Positions 6,655 to 15,891 of a DNA stretch of 64,000 nt are shown in pieces. The stretch covers positions 372,001 through 436,000 of the forward strand of contig CP181259.1 of NCBI GenBank assembly GCA_047833645.1. The letters run 5' to 3'. Position 1 is the stretch's first letter, and the number at the start of each line of letters is the position of its first letter. Source of the stretch: Pseudolactococcus sp041800635 (GTDB taxonomy: Bacteria; Bacillota; Bacilli; Lactobacillales; Streptococcaceae). The notes beneath the pieces were generated by a model that did no database searches, had not been told where the DNA came from, and saw only the letters and a list, made by a program, of their open reading frames with translations. Both the position numbers and the translations under genes were made by a program.

Positions 6655-8484
6655 CTATTCATCATCCATACTCAAAACGCTCAAGAAAGCTTCTTGTGGC
6701 ACTTCGACAGAACCGATGGACTTCATGCGTTTCTTACCTTTTTTCTGTTTCTCGAGGAGTTTGCGTTTCCGAGAAATATCACCACCGTAACATTTGGCGA
6801 GAACGTTTTTACGTAGGGCTTTAATATCGCTACGGGCGACAATTTTTTGCCCAATGGCTGCTTGAATTGGGACTTCGAATTGTTGGCGGGGGATGATTTT
6901 CTTGAGTTTGTCCACGATAATTTTACCACGTTCGTAGGCAAATTCTTTGTGGACGATGAAACTCAAGGCATCGACACGTTCACCGTTAAGCATGATATCC
7001 ATCTTAACAAGAGAGCTCTTACGGTATTCCGAAATTTCATAGTCAAAGCTGGCATAGCCTTTGGTGCTTGATTTCAGCTTATCGAAAAAGTCGAACACAA
7101 TTTCTGACAATGGCATTTGATAAATCACGTTCACACGATTTTCATCCAGATAATCCATGGTCACAAAATCTCCACGTTTACGCTGTGCTAACTCCATCAC
7201 GGCACCCACATAGTCTTGAGGGACCATAATTTGTGCTTTGACAAATGGTTCTTCGATGTTATCAACCCGCGTCGGATCAGGAAATTCAGACGGATTGGCC
7301 ACTTCTAGCGTTTCACCATCAGTTGTATTAATATGATAGACCACACTTGGGGCAGTCATGATCAGGTCAATGTTAAATTCACGTTCCAAACGTTCCTGAA
7401 TAACGTCCATGTGCAGCAAACCGAGGAAACCACAACGGAAACCGAAACCAAGGGCTTGTGAGGTTTCAGGTTCAAACTGGAGACTGGCATCATTAAGCTG
7501 CAATTTATCCAAGGCTTCACGCAAATCATTGTATTTATTCGATTCAATCGGATAAATACCCGCAAAGACCATCGGATTTAACTGTTTGTAGCCATGTAAT
7601 GGTTCTTCAGCAGGATTATCCGCCAAGGTAATGGTATCACCGACACGCGTATCAGCAACTGTCTTAATGGCAGCTGCGATATAGCCAACGTCACCTGTTG
7701 CTAAGAATTCACGACCAACTGTTTTAGGCGTGAAAATACCAACTTCTGTGACATCAAAGGTTTTACCGTTGCTCATGAGTTGAATTTTATCACCAGGTTT
7801 GACGATGCCATCCATGACCCGAACTTGAAGAATAACGCCACGATAGGCATCATAAACTGAGTCAAAAATCAAAGCTTTCAAAGGATTATCGACAGAGCCT
7901 TGCGGCGCTGGCACTTTCTCAACGACTTGCTCTAAGATTTCTTCAATCCCGATGCCTGCCTTAGCCGATGCCAAGACTGCTTCTGAAGCGTCCAAGCCAA
8001 TCACATCTTCAATTTCTGCCCGAACACGTTCTGGGTCTGCTGCTGGCAAGTCAATTTTATTGATAACTGGCAAGATTTCAAGGTCATTGTCCAAGGCCAA
8101 ATAAACATTGGCAAGGGTTTGAGCTTCGATTCCTTGCGCCGCATCCACAACTAAAATCGCACCCTCACAAGCCGCAAGAGAACGTGACACTTCATAAGTA
8201 AAATCGACGTGTCCAGGTGTGTCGATCAAATGGAAGGTATAGTTTTCACCATCCTTAGCCACATAATTCAGCTCAATCGCGTTCAGTTTGATGGTAATCC
8301 CACGCTCACGCTCCAAATCCATTGAATCTAAAAGTTGGGCTTGCATCTCACGCGCCGTTACTGTTTTGGTTTGCTCCAAAATCCGGTCAGCCAGCGTTGA
8401 TTTCCCGTGGTCAATATGGGCAATAATCGAGAAATTTCGAATATTTTTTTGCCGTTTTTTAATTTCATTTAAGTCTATAGTCAT
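6655..8484 (-). CDS. lepA: Elongation factor 4 (LepA), back-translocating GTPase
   Basis: 609 residues from the ATG at 8484 (MTIDLNEIKKRQ), the usual LepA start; the frame extends further upstream but that part is not family-like. GTPase motifs are HIDHGKST (G1), RGITIK (G2), DTPGHVDF (G3) and NKIDLPAADP (G4); the C-terminal LepA-specific domain ends with KRMKSIGSVEVPQEAFL. It binds ribosomes and remobilises stalled or mistranslocated complexes. No Shine-Dalgarno precedes 8484, but TGG-TAAAAT (minus 8497-8492) ends eight bases before it, so the mRNA may be leaderless. ndk lies upstream. Confidence 0.96.
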   Translation of the reverse strand: MTIDLNEIKKRQKNIRNFSIIAHIDHGKSTLADRILEQTKTVTAREMQAQLLDSMDLERERGITIKLNAIELNYVAKDGENYTFHLIDTPGHVDFTYEVSRSLAACEGAILVVDAAQGIEAQTLANVYLALDNDLEILPVINKIDLPAADPERVRAEIEDVIGLDASEAVLASAKAGIGIEEILEQVVEKVPAPQGSVDNPLKALIFDSVYDAYRGVILQVRVMDGIVKPGDKIQLMSNGKTFDVTEVGIFTPKTVGREFLATGDVGYIAAAIKTVADTRVGDTITLADNPAEEPLHGYKQLNPMVFAGIYPIESNKYNDLREALDKLQLNDASLQFEPETSQALGFGFRCGFLGLLHMDVIQERLEREFNIDLIMTAPSVVYHINTTDGETLEVANPSEFPDPTRVDNIEEPFVKAQIMVPQDYVGAVMELAQRKRGDFVTMDYLDENRVNVIYQMPLSEIVFDFFDKLKSSTKGYASFDYEISEYRKSSLVKMDIMLNGERVDALSFIVHKEFAYERGKIIVDKLKKIIPRQQFEVPIQAAIGQKIVARSDIKALRKNVLAKCYGGDISRKRKLLEKQKKGKKRMKSIGSVEVPQEAFLSVLSMDDE

Positions 8485-8554
8485 AAGCTTTATTTTACCA
8501 TATTTTCTCCAAATAAAAAACCAGTCCGACGACAAGTTATCTTATTTGAAACTG

Positions 8555-8968
8555 TTATTTACCAAACCAAAGGGCAATTTCACGCTCGGCCGCCTCAGGA
8601 CAATCTGAACCGTGTACGATATTTTCAACAGAATCATCATCAGAAGCGTGAGCAAAGTCACCACGAATCGTTCCGGGTAAGGCATCTGATGGATTTGTCG
8701 CGCCCATCATTTTACGCCAAGACTTAATCACATCCGACCCCTTTAATACGCCGATCACCACAGGTCCTGATGTCATATAAGAGACAATATCAGGATAAAA
8801 AGGCCGATCAACAAGATCAGCATAGTGCTGGTCAAGCACTTCTTTCGTGACTTGGCGCATTTCCAGTCTTTCAATCGTAAAACCACGATGTTCGATACGG
8901 TTAATCACTGAACCAACCAATAATCTGCGAACGCCATCAGGTTTGATGATAAAAAAAGTATTTTCCAT
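8555..8968 (-). CDS. ndk: Nucleoside diphosphate kinase
   Basis: 137 residues from the ATG at 8968, which has AAGGAG seven bases upstream. It transfers the gamma phosphate of ATP to NDPs through a phospho-histidine; the active-site histidine lies in NIVHGSDC, and FIIKPDGV at the N-terminus and the GAT..DALPGTIRGDF segment are family signatures. Many streptococci lack ndk, so its presence here is worth recording. It lies between an ABC-transporter group and lepA. Confidence 0.95.
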   Translation of the reverse strand: MENTFFIIKPDGVRRLLVGSVINRIEHRGFTIERLEMRQVTKEVLDQHYADLVDRPFYPDIVSYMTSGPVVIGVLKGSDVIKSWRKMMGATNPSDALPGTIRGDFAHASDDDSVENIVHGSDCPEAAEREIALWFGK

Positions 8969-9095
8969 TTGAGCTCTCCTTCTCTGTGAATTCACTCCGT
9001 GAATGCTTGAAACTTGACCTACACTGGCACTTGGTCCGAGTCAGGTCATTCGCGAACCTGGGCCCGCGAAAAGTCTTCCTAAATGCCATTAAATC

Positions 9096-9530
9096 TCAGT
9101 ATTTTTGTTTTTCTTCCCTAGCCATATCCTTCAACTTATGAAGAAACCAATACTCACAGACTAGGACTAGAATAATCAACATAGCCCAACCGATCAAAGC
9201 TGATGCTAAAATCAAAAGACTAGTCGCACCTTTTCTGATATAGATTTTTGTCGGATGATTATGATTAACGTAAACCGGTATCTGCGTCCCAACTTTACCA
9301 AAGTTTTTTAAAAAATTAGCAACAGGAACTGATTGGTAGTCTTTCCCTTTAAAAGTGTAGGCCACCATTTTGCCACGCTCAGGATTTTTAACCACCTGAC
9401 CGATAACCATGGTTTTGACTTCCTTATGTTCCGTCAAATACCGTTGAAAATTCATGCCACCGACAAATAACAGGATCAGAGCGAAAAATGCCAAGACCAC
9501 GCGTGAAATTCTTTGTAGTATCTTATTCAT
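9096..9530 (-). CDS. DUF3592-like two-helix membrane protein
   Basis: 144 residues. The first helix is at about 10-28, a roughly 70-residue outside domain contains VAYTFKGKDYQSVPV and PVYVNHNHPTKIYI, and the second helix is near 103-127. The arrangement and the VxVYVNPxNP-like motif recall DUF3592 proteins. The gene starts right after the ATPase stop and is probably co-transcribed with the ABC importer. Function unknown. Confidence 0.6.
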   Translation of the reverse strand: MNKILQRISRVVLAFFALILLFVGGMNFQRYLTEHKEVKTMVIGQVVKNPERGKMVAYTFKGKDYQSVPVANFLKNFGKVGTQIPVYVNHNHPTKIYIRKGATSLLILASALIGWAMLIILVLVCEYWFLHKLKDMAREEKQKY

Positions 9531-10298
9531 TTAATCAAATATCCTATAGAAATCTTCTAATTTCATTTGTTCTTTCTCTGATGTCGCCAAATCTTGCGCG
9601 ATTTTGCCATCTTTCATGACAATCAAACGATTGCCATATTTGAGCGCATCTTCCATATGATGTGTGATCATCAGCGCTGTCAAATCCTTGCTAGTAACTA
9701 GATCATCCGTCAACTGCATCAAGGCAACTGATGTCTTGGGATCTAACGCCGCCGTATGTTCATCCAACAAAAGCAAGTCAGGTGGCACAATCGTCGCCAT
9801 CAAAAGACTCAAAGCCTGTCTTTGCCCACCTGATAAATTACCAGTCGGCGTATCCAGATGCTTCTCCAAACCATTACCGATTTGCTCAGCCAGACTCGCA
9901 AAATCTCCCTTGTACTTGATGATATTGCGTAATCTCAGACTTCTTCTCTGCCCCCGAAGGGCTGCGATGGCAATATTTTCCGCCACCGTCATCCGAGGTG
10001 CCGTTCCGATTTTCGGATCTTGAAACACTCGGGAAATGGCAGCAGCACGCTTTTCAGGGCTGTGATTGGTCACATCGTTGCCCTTGATGAACACTGAACC
10101 TGAAGTCAGGGATAGCGTACCTGATATGGCATTAAACAAGGTCGATTTGCCAGCGCCATTGCCACCCAATATGGTAATGAAATCTTTGGCGTAAATTTTC
10201 AAGGAAACACCATCTAAAATGACCTTACGTTCTTCACCATTTTCAATGACTTTCGTTGCATTTTTAAGTTCAATAATTGGACTGTTATCATTTGGCAT
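9531..10298 (-). CDS. ABC transporter ATP-binding protein (amino-acid/TrpXYZ-like importer)
   Basis: 255 residues: Walker A GGNGAGKST, signature NLSGGQRQAL, Walker B LLLLDEHTAAL and an H-loop in MITHHMEDALKYG. The DEHTAAL form and the partner types place it with the importer family whose binding protein is ABC_sub_bind (PF04392), for which tryptophan or tyrosine uptake has been proposed in streptococci. It overlaps the permease gene by 11 bases. I found no T-box upstream of the operon, so the substrate is open. Confidence 0.85.
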   Translation of the reverse strand: MPNDNSPIIELKNATKVIENGEERKVILDGVSLKIYAKDFITILGGNGAGKSTLFNAISGTLSLTSGSVFIKGNDVTNHSPEKRAAAISRVFQDPKIGTAPRMTVAENIAIAALRGQRRSLRLRNIIKYKGDFASLAEQIGNGLEKHLDTPTGNLSGGQRQALSLLMATIVPPDLLLLDEHTAALDPKTSVALMQLTDDLVTSKDLTALMITHHMEDALKYGNRLIVMKDGKIAQDLATSEKEQMKLEDFYRIFD

Positions 10299-11127
10299 TG
10301 AGTTTCACCCCCTTGAAAAATTTGTCTTTAAAGGTTGGAATCATCAAGCAGATAGCTAGGACAATAGCACTGAAAAGTTTAAGATAATTAGTATTAAAGC
10401 CTAGCTTAATCACAGCTAAAATCAAGAATTGATAGAAAATAGAGCCGATGACGATGGCAAACAAGCGTTCAAACAAGGACACATTGCCAAAGAAAACTTC
10501 TCCGATAATGATACTGGCAAGGCCGATGACGATCACACCAATACCTTTTGACACGTCTGCATAGCCATCATTTTGTGAAATTAAAGCACCTGATAGGGCG
10601 ATGACACCATTGGAGACGACTAAGCCTAAGACTTCCATCCGACCAGTGTTGATGCCAAATGATTGCGCCATTTCGACATTGTCCCCTGTGGCGATGAAGG
10701 CTTGCCCGAGGTTGGTGTTGAGGAAATAGAAGATAAGGACAAGCACGAGGAGGACGGCGGAGACGCTGATCCAGGTACTTTTGAGTTTGTCTGCACCAAG
10801 AAGGCCTAGGTTAGCGCGACCCATGACCATGAGCATGATGGAATTACACGATGTCATGACAAGGATCCCCGCTAAAAGCGTTGGGATCTTACCTTTGGTG
10901 TAGAGCAAGCCAGTGATTAGCCCTGCCGCACAGCCTGCAAGAAAGGCGACAAAGGTGGCGATAAAGGGATTGACGCCTTGCGTGATTAACGTCACTGCTA
11001 CTGCGCCTCCCAAAGGAAAGGAGCCTTCTGTCGTCATATCTGGAAAATTAAGGATCCGGAAGGTCATGAAGATTCCCAAACCTAAAATAGCCCATAATAA
11101 GCCTTGATTGATTGTTGATAATATCAT
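10288..11127 (-). CDS. ABC transporter permease (branched-chain/TrpY-like)
   Basis: 279 residues with about eight hydrophobic helices and the glycine-rich cytoplasmic loop QSFGINTGRMEVLGLVVSNG, which is the coupling motif of BPD_transp_2 permeases. It sits between the substrate-binding and ATPase genes and overlaps the latter, so it is the membrane channel of this importer. Confidence 0.85.
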   Translation of the reverse strand: MILSTINQGLLWAILGLGIFMTFRILNFPDMTTEGSFPLGGAVAVTLITQGVNPFIATFVAFLAGCAAGLITGLLYTKGKIPTLLAGILVMTSCNSIMLMVMGRANLGLLGADKLKSTWISVSAVLLVLVLIFYFLNTNLGQAFIATGDNVEMAQSFGINTGRMEVLGLVVSNGVIALSGALISQNDGYADVSKGIGVIVIGLASIIIGEVFFGNVSLFERLFAIVIGSIFYQFLILAVIKLGFNTNYLKLFSAIVLAICLMIPTFKDKFFKGVKLNAK

Positions 11128-11163
11128 AGTGAGCCTAAAGCATCATCTAACGACAATGAAGCT

Positions 11164-12165
11164 TTATTTTGTTCCTTTCTCTTCAGCTGCTTTGGCAGCT
11201 TTAGCAACACTTTCTGGAATGGTAATGCCCAGAGTTTTTGCTGCTGTTTCGTTGATGACAGGTTTTGTTGTATCGTAAAATTCGACTGGTAGTTCTGATA
11301 CTTTTTTGCCTTTTAAGACTTGCGCCGCCATCTTACCTGTTGCCACACCTAAATCGTGTTGGTTGATAGTCACTGCTGCCAAACCACCTTGTTCTACCAT
11401 GGTGTCAACTGATGGGAAAACTGGGATTTTAGCTGCGTTTGACAATTCAATAACTGTCGGGAAGGCTGAGGCAATTGTATTATCTACTGGCACGTAGAGG
11501 GCGTCAACTTTTGATAGCGCAACATTGACGGTTGTCGTGATATCATTGGTTGATGACACAGCATATTCAGAAACTTCATAACCTTGCTTAGTCGCTACTT
11601 TTTTAAAATCAGCAACTTGAGATTTTGAGTTGTCTTCAGAAGAACTGTATAAGATGCCAATTTTTTTAACGTTAGGCGTCATTTGTTTGATCAAATCAAT
11701 TTCTTTAGCGACTGGGAATTTATCTGAAACACCTGTCACATTACCATCAGGTTTTTTGACATTTTTAACGAGTTTAGCACCGACAGGGTCTGAAACTGCA
11801 CCCATAATGACTGGCACATCTGATGTGGCATTGGCAAGACCTTGAGCTGATGGCGTTGCAATACCGATCAAGACATCATTTTTTTGATCCACAAGTTGAC
11901 CTGACATTGTCGTCACTTTTGATTGGTCAGCTTGTGCATTGTAAAAATTGATTTTAGCATCTGCATAACCTTCATCTGCTAACCCTTCCTTGATACCACC
12001 ATAAATTTCATCCAAGGCGGGATGCGTTACAAACTGCAAAACGCCAACTTTAACATCAGCTGACTTGACCTTTTTTTGTTGATTAAAAAATTTAGGGATA
12101 AAGATAGATCCTAATCCTACGATGGCAATTACAACAATGGCAAGTATCATTTTTTTATTCTTCAT
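11164..12165 (-). CDS. ABC transporter substrate-binding protein, PF04392 type
   Basis: 333 residues from the ATG at 12165 (AAGGAG ten bases upstream); the frame is open further upstream, but that part overlaps another gene and lacks family character. An uncleaved-looking N-terminal membrane anchor (about residues 5-22, no lipobox Cys) is followed by the two-lobed binding domain with VGVLQFVTHPALDEIYGGIK, GIATPSAQGLAN and VPVIMGAVSDPVGA, typical of ABC_sub_bind proteins. It is the first gene of the importer operon. The ligand is probably an aromatic amino acid by family analogy only. Confidence 0.85.
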   Translation of the reverse strand: MKNKKMILAIVVIAIVGLGSIFIPKFFNQQKKVKSADVKVGVLQFVTHPALDEIYGGIKEGLADEGYADAKINFYNAQADQSKVTTMSGQLVDQKNDVLIGIATPSAQGLANATSDVPVIMGAVSDPVGAKLVKNVKKPDGNVTGVSDKFPVAKEIDLIKQMTPNVKKIGILYSSSEDNSKSQVADFKKVATKQGYEVSEYAVSSTNDITTTVNVALSKVDALYVPVDNTIASAFPTVIELSNAAKIPVFPSVDTMVEQGGLAAVTINQHDLGVATGKMAAQVLKGKKVSELPVEFYDTTKPVINETAAKTLGITIPESVAKAAKAAEEKGTK

Positions 12166-12214
12166 GGGGTAATAACTCCTTATATAATAGATAGGGGCGA
12201 CTGAAGCTATCTCA

Positions 12215-12679
12215 TCAATTCGTGGATAGTTTTTTGAGCTGCTCAACCAAACTTTGATCAAAAGCTGTTTTTGCCGTAATCTGATAAATGGCTTGAGGCG
12301 TACTACCGTCGAATTGCACAACATTGATGGCGGTTTTGTCAAGATTAAGTTTAGCAATTACTTTGTCATGATAGAGCTCTTGAAAAACATAAATTGTTTT
12401 AGGCAATCCTAAGTTTTGATTTTGATTGATAAACAGATCAAATTTTTCATTGAGTCTAGTATTCTGTACATTCAAAATAATCAACGTTGTCTTAGGTTGT
12501 GTTGCCAATAACTGCTTGATATCCTCATTTGGTACGGGCTGAATTTGGTCTGTCACCGTTACTTTAGGGATAATCCGGCCTTCCTCTCGTCGAACATGCC
12601 GATGAATGGCGGGTGTTATGATGAGCAAAAACAGAACAGCAATTGCGCACACACCCCAAATTCTATATTTTTTCTTCAT
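12215..12679 (-). CDS. Exported or anchored small protein, thioredoxin-fold-like
   Basis: 154 residues from the ATG at 12679. One N-terminal membrane helix (about 8-25) precedes an outside domain with alternating strands and helices (TTLIILNVQNTRLNEKFD, then KTIYVFQEL and INVVQFDG), reminiscent of a thioredoxin-like fold but without CxxC. No Shine-Dalgarno; the -10 ends six bases before the ATG. It lies just upstream of the ABC importer operon and may be co-transcribed. Function unknown. Confidence 0.6.
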   Translation of the reverse strand: MKKKYRIWGVCAIAVLFLLIITPAIHRHVRREEGRIIPKVTVTDQIQPVPNEDIKQLLATQPKTTLIILNVQNTRLNEKFDLFINQNQNLGLPKTIYVFQELYHDKVIAKLNLDKTAINVVQFDGSTPQAIYQITAKTAFDQSLVEQLKKLSTN

Positions 12680-12685
12680 GTTTTC

Positions 12686-12714
12686 ATTATAACTGAAAAA
12701 TGGGCATTTTACAA
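12686..12714 (-). promoter_or_regulatory. Promoter giving a leaderless transcript (12679 gene)
   Basis: Minus strand TTGTAA (12714-12709), 17 bp, TATAAT (12691-12686). Six bases separate the -10 from ATG, so +1 should fall on the A of the start codon. Confidence 0.6.
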
Positions 12715-12895
12715 AAAATTCTGATAAAATAGGAGAAAAGAGCAAAAGTCTCTATTTATTTGTATTTTTAAGCTAGGTCAAGTATTTTTAAAGCCATAAG
12801 TTTAGACAGAGCTACTGCATGATTACAGTTACCTAACGCAATGCTGGATTTGACCTTAGAAAATATTAACGTATTCACAATAAAAAGGAGTTACC

Positions 12896-14524
12896 ATGTC
12901 TTTTGACGGTATTTTTTTACATCACATGACTCAGGAATTATCTGAGCACTTAACTGGGGGAAGGATACAGAAAATCAATCAAGTTTTCGACCACGAACTG
13001 GTGCTGCAAGTCCGCAGTAATCAAAAATCCCATAAATTACTATTATCTGCACACCCAACTTTTGGTCGTGTACAATTGACCGAAACTGTTTTTGAAAGTC
13101 CTAAGACACCGACGACTTTTACGATGATTTTGCGGAAATATTTGAGCGGTGCTTTCATCGAAAAAATTTATCAGATTGATAATGACCGCCAAATTGTTTT
13201 TGAAATTTCGTCTAAAAATGAAATCGGTGATCAGATGAAGATTGCCTTGATTGCTGAAATTATGGGCAAACATAGTAACATCATCCTTATGGATCGTGAG
13301 TCCAATAAAATTTTGGAATCCATTAAACACGTTGGCTTTTCACAGAATCAATATCGGACGATTCTCCCTGGTTCAACTTATCTTGCACCACCAAGTGACG
13401 GCAAAAGTAATCCTTTCACGGCTTCTGACGAAAAAATATTTGCGACCTTACAAACCGGTGAAAATTTACAGAAAGTTTTCCAAGGATTTGGGCGGGATAG
13501 TAGTCAAGCTTTGACAGGACTGAGTCTAGCTGATTTCAGATCTATCTTAATGACTGTCGTCCCTTCCATTTATCCCAATGATAGCTTTTCTGCGATTCGC
13601 TTATCTGACGATGGTCAAGTTTTTGAGAACTTGTCTGCCATGCTCGACCATTATTACCAAAATAAGGCAGAACGTGATCGAGTGCGTCAAGTTGCAAGCG
13701 AGGTGATCCGTAAGGTGGCTGGTGAGCTGGATAAAAATCGCAAGAAGCTCAAGAAACAAGAGCGTGAGTTGAAAGCGACTGATAACGCTGAGATTTTCCG
13801 ACAAAAAGGTGAGCTGTTGACGACTTTCTTGCATGATGTCCCTAACAATAAACCTTCTGTCACCTTGGATAATTACTATACCAATGAGCCACTTGAAATC
13901 GCGCTCAATCCGGCTCTAACGCCCAATCAAAATGCTCAGAAATATTTCCATAAATATTCTAAACTCAAGCAAGCTGTCAAATTTTTAGGTGAACAAATTG
14001 CTAATACCAAACAGACGATCACTTATCTGGAGTCTGTCGAGAATGCACTAGAACAAGCGACAGTGACTGAAATTTCTGATATCAAGGAAGAATTGATTCA
14101 GACTGGTTTCATCAAGCAAAAACATCGAAATAATAAGAAGCAAAAACTCTTACCACCTGAAAAATATCAGGCGTCTGATGGCACGATGATTTTAGTCGGT
14201 AAGAATAATCTACAAAATGAACAGGTCAGCTTCAAACTATCACGCAAAGGGGACCTATGGTTTCACGCCAAAGATATTCCAGGTTCTCATGTGCTTATCA
14301 CAGGCAATCCTGCGCCTTCTGATGAAACGATTACGGAGGCTGCGGAACTGGCGGCTTACTACTCCAAAGCGCGACTTTCCAATCTGGTGCAGGTGGATAT
14401 GATTGAGGTCAAAAAACTCCATAAACCGACCGGGTCACCGCCTGGCTTTGTGACTTATGTGGGGCAAAAAACCTTACGGGTGACGGCTGATGAAGCTAAA
14501 ATTCGTGAGATGAAATGTGATTAA
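12896..14524 (+). CDS. rqcH: Rqc2/RqcH homologue, ribosome quality control (NFACT protein)
   Basis: 542 residues. The NFACT-N domain starts MSFDGIFLHHMTQEL and carries the DR motif (LMDRESNKI). A long charged coiled coil lies at about 260-300 (RKVAGELDKNRKKLKKQERE), and the C-terminal NFACT-R domain has DLWFHAKDIPGSHVLI. RqcH binds stalled 60S-type/50S subunits and recruits Ala-tRNA to add alanine tails that mark the nascent chain for degradation. Older annotation calls it fibronectin-binding protein FbpA. AAGGAG lies six bases before the ATG. Monocistronic on the plus strand. Confidence 0.93.
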   Translation: MSFDGIFLHHMTQELSEHLTGGRIQKINQVFDHELVLQVRSNQKSHKLLLSAHPTFGRVQLTETVFESPKTPTTFTMILRKYLSGAFIEKIYQIDNDRQIVFEISSKNEIGDQMKIALIAEIMGKHSNIILMDRESNKILESIKHVGFSQNQYRTILPGSTYLAPPSDGKSNPFTASDEKIFATLQTGENLQKVFQGFGRDSSQALTGLSLADFRSILMTVVPSIYPNDSFSAIRLSDDGQVFENLSAMLDHYYQNKAERDRVRQVASEVIRKVAGELDKNRKKLKKQERELKATDNAEIFRQKGELLTTFLHDVPNNKPSVTLDNYYTNEPLEIALNPALTPNQNAQKYFHKYSKLKQAVKFLGEQIANTKQTITYLESVENALEQATVTEISDIKEELIQTGFIKQKHRNNKKQKLLPPEKYQASDGTMILVGKNNLQNEQVSFKLSRKGDLWFHAKDIPGSHVLITGNPAPSDETITEAAELAAYYSKARLSNLVQVDMIEVKKLHKPTGSPPGFVTYVGQKTLRVTADEAKIREMKCD

Positions 14525-14650
14525 AACACAGGCTTATCGTTGAGTCAAATCGGCGGTAGGCTTTTGTTTTGCTCTCGATCCGGTCTGCTGAGCCTTCGTT
14601 TTCTAATTTTCTACAAAATAACACCTTTATTTTAATTTTGACGTATTATT

Positions 14651-14725
14651 AGAAAACGTTTGCAGAAATTTTCTTGAAAAAAGTTTAACATAATACCTGA
14701 CAAAGCCATTCTAAAATGTTATAAT
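14651..14725 (+). promoter_or_regulatory. ldh promoter with upstream cre site
   Basis: CTGACA (14697-14702), 17 bp, TATAAT (14720-14725) with TG at -15/-14. AGAAAACGTTTGCA (14651-14664) matches the CcpA cre consensus at 12 of 14 positions and is centred about 75 bp upstream of the predicted start. A cre upstream of the promoter is the arrangement at which CcpA activates lactococcal glycolytic genes. The stretch 14525-14650 shows nothing else. Confidence 0.7.
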
Positions 14726-14780
14726 TTAACTGTTTGAAAAACTTGGAAATACCAAGAATTTGAAAGGAATTCATCTCATT

Positions 14781-15758
14781 ATGACTGATGTAAAATTGCA
14801 CAAAAAAGTAATCCTCGTAGGCGATGGCGCTGTAGGATCTTCTTACGCGTTCGCCCTTGTTAACCAAGGTATCGCTCAAGAACTTGGTATCGTTGATATC
14901 TTCAAAGAAAAAACTGAAGGTGATGCAGAAGATTTGAGCCATGCGCTTGCATTTACTTCACCTAAAAACATCTATTCAGCAACTTACGCTGATGCTCATG
15001 ACGCTGACCTTGTTGTCTTAACAGCTGGTGCACCACAAAAACCAGGTGAAACTCGTCTTGATTTGGTTCAAAAAAACCTCCGTATCAACAAAGATGTTGT
15101 GACACAAATCGTTGCTTCAGGTTTCAACGGTATCTTCCTTGTTGCCGCTAACCCAGTTGACGTTTTGACTTACTCAACATGGAAATTCTCTGGTTTCCCT
15201 AAAGAGCGCGTTATCGGTTCTGGTACTTCTCTTGACTCAGCACGTTTCCGTCAAGCGCTTGCTGAAAGAATTGGTATTGACGCACGTTCAGTCCATGCTT
15301 ATATCATGGGTGAACACGGAGACTCTGAATTTGCCGTTTGGTCACACGCTAACGTTGCCGGTGTGAAACTTGAACAATGGTTGCAAGACAACCGCGACAT
15401 CGACGAACAAGGCTTAGTTGACTTGTTCATCAACGTTCGTGATGCAGCTTACTCAATCATCAACAAAAAAGGGGCAACTTTCTACGGTATCGCTGCTGCC
15501 TTGGCACGTATCACGAAAGCGATCTTGGACGATGAAAATGCAGTTTTGCCACTTTCAGTATACCAAGATGGTCAATACGGTATCAACGACGTCTTTATCG
15601 GTCAACCAGCAATCGTTGGTGCACACGGTATCGTTCGTCCAGTCAACATTCCTTTGAATGATGCTGAACAACAAAAAATGGAAGCTTCTGCTAAAGAATT
15701 GAAAGCCATCATTGATGAAGCCTTCGCTCAAGAAGAATTCAGCTCTGCTGTTAAATAA
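14781..15758 (+). CDS. ldh: L-lactate dehydrogenase
   Basis: 325 residues from the ATG at 14781, with AAAGGA twelve bases upstream. It reduces pyruvate to L-lactate and regenerates NAD+. The nucleotide fold GDGAVGSSYAFAL, the substrate Arg of RLDLVQKNL, and the active-site His in GEHGDSEFAVWS are present, followed by the family C-terminus. Codon use is strongly biased towards abundant codons (GGT, CGT, AAC, TTC), unlike its neighbours, as expected for a highly expressed glycolytic gene. A strong terminator follows, so it is monocistronic rather than part of a pfk-pyk-ldh operon here. Confidence 0.97.
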   Translation: MTDVKLHKKVILVGDGAVGSSYAFALVNQGIAQELGIVDIFKEKTEGDAEDLSHALAFTSPKNIYSATYADAHDADLVVLTAGAPQKPGETRLDLVQKNLRINKDVVTQIVASGFNGIFLVAANPVDVLTYSTWKFSGFPKERVIGSGTSLDSARFRQALAERIGIDARSVHAYIMGEHGDSEFAVWSHANVAGVKLEQWLQDNRDIDEQGLVDLFINVRDAAYSIINKKGATFYGIAAALARITKAILDDENAVLPLSVYQDGQYGINDVFIGQPAIVGAHGIVRPVNIPLNDAEQQKMEASAKELKAIIDEAFAQEEFSSAVK

Positions 15759-15779
15759 TCATTTGACAACAACACACTT

Positions 15780-15820
15780 AAAAGCTCCTGCCTTTCGATT
15801 TCGAAGGACAGGAGCTTTTG
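15780..15820 (+). terminator. Strong terminator after ldh
   Basis: AAAGCTCCTG pairs with CAGGAGCTTT with an inner CTTTCG/CGAAGG stem. U-rich on both strands, so it may serve the convergent oxidoreductase gene as well. Confidence 0.85.
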
Positions 15821-15891
15821 TGGTTTAAATTTCCTTTATTCTTGATATAAGCTCTCAACCACTTCCCCTGTTGCAAGGGTCATCTCTGGCG

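Noticed and set aside
8485..8501. Three-codon leader ORF (MVK) with a good Shine-Dalgarno ending five bases before lepA
   Set aside because: The same bases form an extended -10 (TGG-TAAAAT) placed for leaderless transcription of lepA, and such short ORFs arise easily by chance.
8996..9095. Structured GC-rich patch upstream of ndk as a small RNA
   Set aside because: Inverted pieces (TTCGCG/CGCGAA) exist, but no promoter, U-run or clear boundary.
12166..12214. T-box or other riboswitch before the ABC importer
   Set aside because: No specifier stem, T-box sequence or terminator pair found; only a short AGATAG/CTATCT inverted repeat.
12771..12859. Inverted GGTCAA/TTGACC pair upstream of rqcH as a regulatory hairpin
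   Set aside because: Arms are short, imperfect and about 70 bases apart; not enough to claim.
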